A stretch of DNA of 38,285 nucleotides from NCBI GenBank assembly GCA_013152755.1, contig JAADFR010000002.1, forward strand, positions 1 through 38,285, in the 5' to 3' direction. The first letter of the stretch is position 1. Every line of letters begins with the position of its first letter. The translations under genes and the position numbers were made by a program. Below the pieces are notes generated by a model. That model was not told where the DNA came from and did not search any database. It worked only from the letters and a program-made list of their open reading frames with translations. Positions 8,646-17,900 of this stretch are shown here, piece after piece. This DNA comes from Alphaproteobacteria bacterium (lineage in GTDB: Bacteria > Pseudomonadota > Alphaproteobacteria > Sphingomonadales > Emcibacteraceae).

Positions 8646-8671
8646 AAAAAGCCCGGCCAAAATAGCCGGGC
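8646..8671 (-). terminator. Rho-independent terminator after the LolA-like gene
   Basis: On the minus strand a perfect 7-bp stem (GCCCGGC at 8665-8671 paired with 8651-8657) with a 7-base loop is followed by five T residues. It lies 35 bases after the stop of the gene at 8706-9509 and separates it from the AMIN-barrel gene. Confidence 0.85.
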
Positions 8672-8705
8672 CCTTGGAAACAGCGGAGACTCTGGTCCTT
8701 CCGGC

Positions 8706-9509
8706 TTATTTAGCCGTCTTTAATCTGCTTTTTGAGAAATTTTGTTCTTTAAGGCCGGTCCTGAAATCATAACGACTCCAAATAAGCCATGTTTTTTTGC
8801 CGGTCATGATATTTTCCATATACAGCTTGCTGGCCCGCCAATATTTATTCAGATATAATTTATAATCCGACAAGGTAAGGACTTTAAACAATTCCCCCCG
8901 GCGGTTATAAAATTCGGTTTTCATGGTCCGGTATTCCTGAGTATCAATCCAGGATACCAGCTTGGTATAGCCTGATTTGGCATATTGGGGATAGGCCTCC
9001 ACCACGAAACAGGTCATGGTGCCGCAGGGCTCATCCCGCAACCATTTATAATGATATTTACCCACTTCGCGTGAGGACATATCCTCGTAGGCAAATTCAC
9101 TGCCCATAAAAGGGCCGGATTTATTGCTGGAAGAAATCCGCTTGATCCGCCCCAATGCCGGCAGGTAAATCCATTGGTCATCGGGGTCAAGAATGTTGGA
9201 ATGCGTGAGGAACGCCGTGCCTTTAACATCGCGGGGGCTGTCAAAAATCACCAATGACTTGTCCCCCACTTTGGGGTCCGTCATCTCGAAAGTTTTTATT
9301 TTAAGTTTCCGGCGGCTCTCCCGGCCCTGACGGTTGCTCAAAATCATTTGCAGAACAGCAACTGTATCCTGAAAACCCTCATCACGACGATCTACTTCTT
9401 TTGCGATAGCAAGACCTTTTTCTTCCGGCGTTTCAGCGTAAGCTGCCGATAAGGCAACAGAGCCGCCAATCAGTAAAAAAAAGGAAATTCTCCTGAACAG
9501 ACTATGCAT
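8706..9509 (-). CDS. LolA-like periplasmic lipoprotein-sorting-type protein
   Basis: This 267-residue protein has an N-terminal signal peptide (about residues 1-25, ending SAAYA). The body resembles the family annotated as outer membrane lipoprotein-sorting protein (LolA-like fold): RRKLKIKTFEMTDPKVGDKS, DVKGTAFLTHSN, DDQWIYLPALGRIKRIS and MGSEFAYEDM are typical. Such proteins often accompany MMPL/RND transporters and are thought to carry a lipid or lipoprotein across the periplasm. Its ATG overlaps the end of the RND gene by 8 bases, indicating translational coupling, and AGAAGGA precedes the start. A terminator follows at 8646-8671. The substrate is unknown. Confidence 0.8.
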   Translation of the reverse strand: MHSLFRRISFFLLIGGSVALSAAYAETPEEKGLAIAKEVDRRDEGFQDTVAVLQMILSNRQGRESRRKLKIKTFEMTDPKVGDKSLVIFDSPRDVKGTAFLTHSNILDPDDQWIYLPALGRIKRISSSNKSGPFMGSEFAYEDMSSREVGKYHYKWLRDEPCGTMTCFVVEAYPQYAKSGYTKLVSWIDTQEYRTMKTEFYNRRGELFKVLTLSDYKLYLNKYWRASKLYMENIMTGKKTWLIWSRYDFRTGLKEQNFSKSRLKTAK

Positions 9510-11814
9510 TTACTTTGTCCTTCTTTTTATCAAGATACAGCAGGATAACCGGTAGCAACAGAAAGTCCACCACCAGAGCCACCCCGATTACCAGAGCCGT
9601 TAAAGCCCCCATTTTTGAATTCATGGAAAAATCTGACAGCATCAGTGAGCTGAAACCCACGATCAACACCAGTGACGATACCCATAACGCGGTCCCGACC
9701 ATGGAAAAGGCGTAACGCACCGCATCCTCAACATCCAAGTTTTTCTCTGTCTTGCCGCGTCGGTATTTACTCAGGAAATGAACCGTACAGTCCACAATCA
9801 ACCCAAGAGCCGTCGCCGTAACACTGGCGGCAAACATACCCAGTTCGCCGTTAATAACCGCCCATATGGCAAAGGCCACAATCACCGGCATAATATTGGG
9901 TACCAGACTGACCAGCCCCAGTTTAACGCTCCGCAAGGCGACCACCAGACAGGCAGAGATAAGCAAGAAAGCAAGACCCGTACCCCAGAACATGCTGTCA
10001 AAGGTGCGCTTGGTCAGGAAGGCGAAAATCAGGTTAACACTGGTCCCGCCCCGCGATTGCATCTCCGGCGGAGCATTTTGCGCCAGCCAGTCCTCTGCCC
10101 TGTATTTCAGGCTTTTCATGGCATCCGTATTGATATTGTCCAGAATGACCGTAAGGCGGGTGGCTGATTTACCCACATCAATCTGGTTATTCAGATCGAG
10201 GCCATACGGCAATGACATCTCATAGAGCAGAAGATATTGCGCGGCCAGGTTCCGGCTTTCGGGCAAGCGGTAAAATTCCGGCTTGTCCCCGTTCATATTC
10301 TTGTTCAGCCGCTTCATAACATCGGCAAAGGTCAAGACATGCAGTACCTCCGGCTGGGTGCGAAACCAATTGGCGAACTCATCAAGTTTCGCCAAATATC
10401 GCGGATTGGCAATGCCGCCATCCTCGCCCGAGGGCACGGAAAACTCAATGGTATATATCCCGGTCAGATTATCCATCAGGAAATCTGTGTCCTGCCGGAA
10501 CTGAAGATTCGGACTGAAAAATTCAACGAACTTGTCATTATAAACCAGTTTCGGCAGCAGAGCGGCAGAGACGGCAAGGACGACCAGAGATCCGATTAAA
10601 ATATTTCTTTTCTGAACCAAAACCCATTCCACGTAACGGGACAGGATGCTGTTTTCATACTGCTTATGTCCCCGCGAGGTCATGGGAATAATGGTCATTA
10701 ACGCTGGCAAAAACGTGACGGACAGGAACCATGCGGCTATCACCCCAAAGGCCGAGATATTGCCAAATTCCCGAAAAGGCGGGCTGTCATTAAAATTCAG
10801 GCTCAGAAAACCTATTACCGTGGTCAGCGAGGTCAGAAACACCGGTTGCATATTGATGCGCAAGCTTTCCACCGTGGCCATCTTCCGATTAGCCCCCTTG
10901 CGCAATTCCCCAAAATAGGTCAGGAGCAGATGAATGGCATCGGCCACCGATATGGTCAGGATGACCACAAAACTGTTCACCGAAACACCGTTCAGCCCCC
11001 AGCCAATATACCCGGCAACCCCGATAGCTGCCACAACGGAAAGTATGACAACAAGCATGGTGCTGACCATGCCGGCTAATGAACGCACGAACAATAAAAT
11101 CGTCAGTGCCAATAGCCCGTACATCAGGGGAAATAATGTGGTCATATCATGCTGGGCGGCCTCGGCAAATGTAATGGACATCATTACATTTCCGCTAAGT
11201 GCTATATGTACATCAGGGTTTTCAGCGCGCGCGACTTCCGCCATTTCACGTACCTGACGCACCACTTTGGCCAGCGTAGTTCTTTCCGTATCAGGGGCCT
11301 CGATCGTGATGGAAATCTGCGTTGTTTTACCATCCCTGGACACCAGCCGGTTGAGAAGCGCCGGTTCGGTCATGGACACGGTCCGGATCAGGTCCAGTTG
11401 CTTCTGGTCCAAAGCGTCCGGATCCGGCACCAAATCCTCAACAATCATGTCATCTTCTTCGGCTCTGGTATGCTGAAAGTTAGAGAGGGAATCTACGCGG
11501 ATAGCATGGGGAACCTGCCATGATTCTTTCGTGAGCTCGTAAACAAGTGCCAGAAATTTTTTATTATAAATATCCCCCTCATCCGGTTTCAGAACAATAG
11601 AAACCGTATCCACCTTGCTATAGGTTTGCTCCAACTCATCCTGCGCCGCCAGTTGCGGATTATCGGGGCCAAAAAACGCCCGGTAATCACTGGAAAAATA
11701 GATGTTTTTCACCCCGTAGGCCAATAAAATGACCACAAACACGGACGCGAACAACACAAACCAAGGCCTATTTACAATAAAATTTCCGTAGGATACAACT
11801 GGATTTTTTGGCAC
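9502..11814 (-). CDS. MMPL/RND-superfamily transporter
   Basis: This 770-residue inner-membrane transporter has the RND duplicated layout. TM1 is near residues 17-35, followed by a large periplasmic loop (about 40-220). TM2-6 lie at about 222-385. TM7 is near 405, followed by a second periplasmic loop to about 620. TM8-12 occupy the C-terminus. Segments such as ISVADAIHLLLTYFGELRKG and SVTATALGLIVDCTVHFLSK carry acidic residues in helices, as expected for proton-coupled MMPL/HpnN-like exporters. The length is shorter than that of drug-efflux RNDs (about 1030), which suits lipid-type substrates. The start is GTG (11814) with AGGA upstream. It overlaps the LolA-like gene by 8 bases, forming a probable two-gene operon. 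Substrate (lipid, hopanoid or lipoprotein) is inferred from the family only. Confidence 0.85.
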   Translation of the reverse strand: MPKNPVVSYGNFIVNRPWFVLFASVFVVILLAYGVKNIYFSSDYRAFFGPDNPQLAAQDELEQTYSKVDTVSIVLKPDEGDIYNKKFLALVYELTKESWQVPHAIRVDSLSNFQHTRAEEDDMIVEDLVPDPDALDQKQLDLIRTVSMTEPALLNRLVSRDGKTTQISITIEAPDTERTTLAKVVRQVREMAEVARAENPDVHIALSGNVMMSITFAEAAQHDMTTLFPLMYGLLALTILLFVRSLAGMVSTMLVVILSVVAAIGVAGYIGWGLNGVSVNSFVVILTISVADAIHLLLTYFGELRKGANRKMATVESLRINMQPVFLTSLTTVIGFLSLNFNDSPPFREFGNISAFGVIAAWFLSVTFLPALMTIIPMTSRGHKQYENSILSRYVEWVLVQKRNILIGSLVVLAVSAALLPKLVYNDKFVEFFSPNLQFRQDTDFLMDNLTGIYTIEFSVPSGEDGGIANPRYLAKLDEFANWFRTQPEVLHVLTFADVMKRLNKNMNGDKPEFYRLPESRNLAAQYLLLYEMSLPYGLDLNNQIDVGKSATRLTVILDNINTDAMKSLKYRAEDWLAQNAPPEMQSRGGTSVNLIFAFLTKRTFDSMFWGTGLAFLLISACLVVALRSVKLGLVSLVPNIMPVIVAFAIWAVINGELGMFAASVTATALGLIVDCTVHFLSKYRRGKTEKNLDVEDAVRYAFSMVGTALWVSSLVLIVGFSSLMLSDFSMNSKMGALTALVIGVALVVDFLLLPVILLYLDKKKDKVNA

Positions 11815-11900
11815 GCTCTGATCCTGATTTTTTCAATTAACGCCAATGTTAACACAGAAAACATTAATGTCAAAAGCAATGTCACAGAGCCAATTAAAAA

Positions 11901-14900
11901 TTACCAGACAATTTTTTCTATCCCATCAAAATCAATGGTTGAGCCATCCTCAAAGGTAATGGTGCCCGCTGAATCATCCGACAGAAATATCTCATTAGCC
12001 CCTTCATCGGTAGACTGAATTGTTGATCCATCATCCAGTGTCAATGTCCAGCCCTGTTGAGAATCAGAATCTGAAAAACCGTCAAGCTGAATTGTATCCG
12101 TCCAGCCGCCGCCATCACCGCCCGAAACAATATCCGTTCCCTCATTGGTGCCGAATACAAAGGTATCATTTCCCGCACCGCCAAACATGGAATCATTACC
12201 GGTACCGCCTATCAGCGTATCATCACCGGTTGACGTCCAGATAGTATCATCTCCGGCCCCGCCTTTAACAATGATCCCCTCATCGTAGCTATAGGTATTG
12301 GACGTCATATCAACGATGTCGTCCCCATCACCCATATCAATTTCTTCGATATTCTGAATACGGGCCTGACTATCGGTCTCAAAGTTGCTTATACCATCAT
12401 CCAGGAACAACGCATCATCACCGCTTGTTCCCACAAGCGTATCATAGCCATCCCCGCCATTAAAGACATCGCTTGACTGGTTTGTACCACTTAGAGATAC
12501 ATTTTCGCCCGTTGTGACATTATGCGCCACATACCCTGGCCATGTGCCATCCGCATTATAGGCCAATGTGTCATCGCCGCTCCCCCCCTGCAAATCATTG
12601 GCACCATCTGTACCTTCAATAGTCTGACCATCGTTGTCATGACTATCATGACTGCCAGAATCATGATTATGTTCATCATTGTCATGGTTTTCATCATGAT
12701 CATTATCATCTTTGTCGTCATGATCGCCTTTGCCATCTTTGTCGTCTTTGTCGTCCTTATCGTCCTTATCGTCCTTGTCGTCTTTGTCGTCTTTGTCGTC
12801 CTTGTCGTCCTTGTCGTCCTTGTCGTCCTTGTCGTCTTTGTCGTCTTTGTCGTCCTTATGGTCTTTGTCGCCTTTATCGCTTTTATCGCCATCATGGTCG
12901 TTATCATTAACCGCTGAGACTGCCACGCTATAGGTTGCACTACTCGTCGCACTATTGCCTGCTTCGGAAGAAGTAGCCGTTACAGAAAGATCAAAACTAC
13001 CTGAAAAATTGGACGGTGGCGTAATGGTCAGCCCATCAAGTTCTTCTGGTGTCAAGCTCCAGCTCCCATCCCCATTATCTGTTCCTGCAGACAATACCGC
13101 CCCATCGGGCACACCGGAAATAGTAACAGCAAGACTTTCCGATGAATCACTCAAACTGGCACCAATATCAAGCGCAATGGCACTATCTTCAGCCCCTGAT
13201 GCAACAGCCGTCATATCAACATTACTTGTGTCAAATGACAAGGTACCCGACCAGGGCATCGTTTCATAACCATCGCTGTCGGGCTTGTCATAATAGGCAT
13301 CCTCTGCCTCAAACGTATAGCCACCAACAAAAACACCCGCGTCGTTCGCTTCCCCGCCGATGTTGATCTTGTCAACGATAAGGTTTCTATCTTCCCCGAT
13401 AATACCATCACCGTCATTATCATTCTTGCCATCCCAGGCATCATTGACAAATTTTACTTCAACGCTGTTTATCTGCGTACCCGGTTCCACTTCAAAGCGG
13501 AAAAGTTCCCAGTCACCCCGTTCCGCATCAACGGTAAAGGTACTTTGTCCGTCAATAACCACTGCTTCACCATTGACAAAAACCTGAAACTGCGGCGAAC
13601 CAGCACCCACATCTTCTACATTATTTGGATCATAATGATCGCCGGATATTTTCAGGGTGACCGGAATGCCACCCGTGTCATTTACCGTCAATGTTGGTGC
13701 ATCCGCAACTGCGCTTACATCGATACTTGCCGTACCTGTCGTTGTCGCCGTACCATCCGAGACACTGAAGCTCAGCGGCACATCATCGCCGTTATAATCA
13801 TCCGCCGGCGTAAAAGTATAAGTCCCGTCGCCATTATCAACAACCGTACCAAAATCTTCCCCAACCGTGACATCCGTCACACTCAGACTATCCCCGTCCA
13901 CATCCGAACTATTCGCTAATAGATCAGCCGTACTGAACGTCACCGACGTATCTTCTGCCGTTGTGCCAAGATCAACAGACCCGGCTATAGGACCATCATT
14001 CTGCGCACTTACCTCAAGGCTCACCGAACCTGTACTGGTGGCTGTACCATCACTTAACGTATAGCTGAAGCTGTCCGTCCCGTTATAATCCGCCGCCGGG
14101 CTATAGCTGAACGTCCCGTCCGCATTGATCTCAACCGTACCCCCGTTCGCCGTCGTGATCGTCTCGGCCACCACGCTCAAGCTGTCCCCGTCAACATCAC
14201 TGTCATTGGACAAGACATTGCCGCTGATCCCGCTGTCTTCTGTGCCGGAGAAACTGTCAGATGCGGCTACTGGTCCGTCATTACTACCGGTTACCGTAAC
14301 TGTCGCCATGGCCGTATCCGTACCGCCCTGACCATCAGAGATTTGATAGCTGATCTCAACCGTCGCCGTCTCGCCGTCATCAAGGCTGTTATAAGCCGTT
14401 CCCGGGTCATAACTTAAAGTACCATCACTGTTGACCGTAACACTGCCATCACCCGAAGAAACGCTCGCCGTGGTTACACTCAAGCTATCACCGTCAATAT
14501 CCGTGTCATTGCCCAGAACATTGATCGTCACAGAACTGTCTTCACTCACACTCAAACTAATATCCGATGCTGCCACCGGACCATCATTAACCGCGCTCAC
14601 ATCAAGGCTTGCGGTGCCTGTCGTTGTCGCCGTACCATCCGAGACGCTGAAGCTCAGCGGCACATCATTACCGTTATAATCATCCGCCGGGGTAAAGGTA
14701 TAGCTCCCATCACCGTTATCGGTCACCGTACCATATTCAGCATCAACCGTAACGCCCGTAACGCTAAGGTTATCCCCTTCCACATCTGAACTATTAGCCA
14801 GCAAATCCGCCGTACTAAAGGTCACGGACGTGTCCTCTGCCGTTGTGCCAAGGTCAACGTTGCCCGCAATGGGGCCATCATTCACCGCGCTCACATCGAG

Positions 14901-17900
14901 GGTCACCGAACCTGTACTGGTGGCTGTTCCGTCACTTAACGTATAGCTGAAGCTGTCCGTCCCGTTATAGTCTGCTGCAGGGGTATAGCTAAACGTCCCG
15001 TCCGCATGTATGTCAACCGTCCCCCCATTGGCGGTCGTGATAATTTCGGCCACCACCGACAAGGCCCCGCCATCCACATCTGTATCATTGCTGAGGACAT
15101 TGCCGCCGATCACCTGATCCTCGGCACCGGAAAAACTGTCAGCAACCGCAACCGGGCCATCATTACTGCCCGTTATGGTAACTGTCGCCGTTGCGGTATC
15201 TGTGCCGCCCTGACCATCAGATACCTGATAACTAATTTCCACCGTTGCGGTTTCGCCGTCCGGCAAGCCATCATAAGACGTGCCTGGATCATAGCTCAGG
15301 GTGCCGTCCGCATTGACCGTCACTGTGCCATCACCCGAAGAAACGCTTGCCGTCGTTACAGACAGGCTGTCCCCTTCCACATCCGAGGCATTACTCAAAA
15401 CATCTATTGTAACCGCATCATTCTCACCCGTATTAACGAGTGTATCACCCGCAACCGGACCATCATTTACCGCTGATACATCAAGGCTGGCGGTGCTATA
15501 AACAACGCTGTGACCGCCCTGCGCCCCAAAACTCAATGGGACATCGGTCCCGTTATAGTCGGGTGCCGGGGTAAAGCTGTACGTACCATCGCCATTATCC
15601 ACAACCGTACCGTAAGCCGGGTCAACGCTTACACTTGCCACCGTCAGCACATTGCCATTGTCATCGGTACTATTGGCCAGCAGATCACTGGCAGAGAAGG
15701 TAATGACCGTATCTTCAGCCGTTGACCCGAGGTCAACAGTCCCGATATGCATTCCCGCCTCGTCAGAACTAACCTCAAGGGTCACAGAGCCGGTATCCAC
15801 GGCGGTGCCATCACTTAACGTATAGGTAAAACTATCTTCACCATCAAAATTTGTTGCCGGGGTATAGCTAAAGGTACCGTCACTGTTAATGACCACCGTA
15901 CCGCCCTGCGCCGTGGTAATGGTTTCAGCAACAACTGAAAGCGCATCTCCCTCCACATCTGTATCATTGGCCAGCAGGTTTCCGCTAATAGTGTTATTTT
16001 CTGTACCCGAAAAAATATCACTTTCCGCAACGGGCCCGTCGTTAACCGCCGTCACATCAATAGTCGCCATTCCAGCAGACTGTGTCGTACCATCGGTTAC
16101 AACAAAATGCATAGGGACATTATCATCAGTATAATCCGCTGCCGGGGTAAAAGTATATGTCCCGTCCCCATTATCAACCAAGGCCCCATCGTGTGAATCG
16201 ACCGTAATCGAAACCACACTTAGGTTATCCCCATCAACATCAGATGAGTTCGCCAGTAAATCCGCCGCACTAAAGGTCACCGACGTATCCTCTGCCGTCG
16301 TCCCAAGGTCAACATCACCCACCACAGGACCGTCATTGCTGCCGGTCACCGTGACCGTCGCCGTGGCCGTATCCGTGCCGCCCTGACCGTCAGAGACTTC
16401 ATAGCTGATCTCAACCGTTGCTGTTTCACCGTCATCAAGGCTGTTATAAGCCGTTCCCGGATCATAACTTAACGTGCCATCCGCGTTTATGGTAACGCTT
16501 CCATCACCGCTGGAAACTGTCGCTGTCGTCACGCTCAGGCTGTCACCTTCAACATCAGAGGCCCCCGATAGGACATCAAGGGTAACTGTACTGTCTTCAT
16601 CCACATTACCACTAATGTCCGTGACGGCAGCCGGCCCATCGTTTACGGTTGTGACATCAACACTCGCCGTACCCGTTGTGGTCGCCGTACCATCCGAGAC
16701 GCTGAAACTCAATGGCACATTATCACCGTTATAATCCGCCGCCGGATTAAAGCTGTAGGTCCCATCCCCATTATCAGTTACCGTCCCATACTGGGCATCA
16801 ACCGAGACAGAGGTCACACTAAGGTTATCCCCGTCAACATCCGATGAATTCGCCAACAGGTCAGCGGCACTGAAAGTAACGGATGTATCCTCAGCTGTTG
16901 TACCAAGATCAACCGACCCCACTACAGGGCCATCATTCTGCGCACTTACCTCAAGGCTCACCGAACCTGTACTAGTGGTTGTGCCGTCACTCAAGGTATA
17001 GCTGAAGCTGTCCGTTCCGTTATAATCTGCCGCCGGGCTATAGCTGAACGTCCCGTCCGCATTAATCTCAACCGTGCCGCCGTTGGCCGTCGTAATCGTC
17101 TCGGCCACCACGCTCAGACTGTCGCCATCAACATCACTGTCATTGCTCAGGACATTGCCGCTAATCCCACTGTCTTCTGTGCCGGAGAAACTGTCAGAAG
17201 CGGCAATTGGCCCGTCATTACTGCCGGTCACCGTAACGGTCGCCGTCGCCGTGTCCGTCCCGCCCTGGCCGTCAGAGATTTCATAGCTGATTTCAACTGT
17301 CGCCGTCTCGCCAACCGCAAGGCTGTTGTAAGCTGTCCCCGGATCATAGCTCAGGGTCCCGTCCGCATTGACCGTCACACTGCCATCACCCGAAGAAACA
17401 CTCGCCGTCGTTACACTCAGGCTGTCGCCGTCAATATCCGTGTCATTACCTAGTACATTAATGGATATGGCATTGTCTTCATCCGCGCTGATAATGACAT
17501 CCGATACCGCAACCGGTCCATCATTAACCGCTGTCACATCCAGAACTGCTGTTCCCGTCGTGGCGGCAGAACCATCAGAGACCGTGAAATTCAATGGCAC
17601 ATCTACCCCATTATAATCTTCAGCCGGACTAAAGCTGTAGGTCCCATCACCATTGTCCGTTACTGTCCCATACTGGGCATCAACCGTGACAGAGGTCACG
17701 CTTAAACTATCCCCGTCCACATCCGATGAATTGGCCAATAAATCAGCAGCATTAAAAGTCACAGATGTATCTTCAGCCGTTGCACCAAGATCAACCGACC
17801 CCACAACCGGACCATCGTTAACTGCCGCAATGTCAATGATTGCGCTGGCCGGCGTTATGGTGGTGCCATCAGAGATATTATAACTGAGATGAACCTCTCC

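Noticed and set aside
12522-12950. Long open frames on both strands opposite the DDK tract (for example plus-strand frames rich in Val/Leu/Ser)
   Set aside because: These are shadows caused by the 9-base repeat, which keeps all six frames free of stops; composition is pure repeat and no start signals are present.
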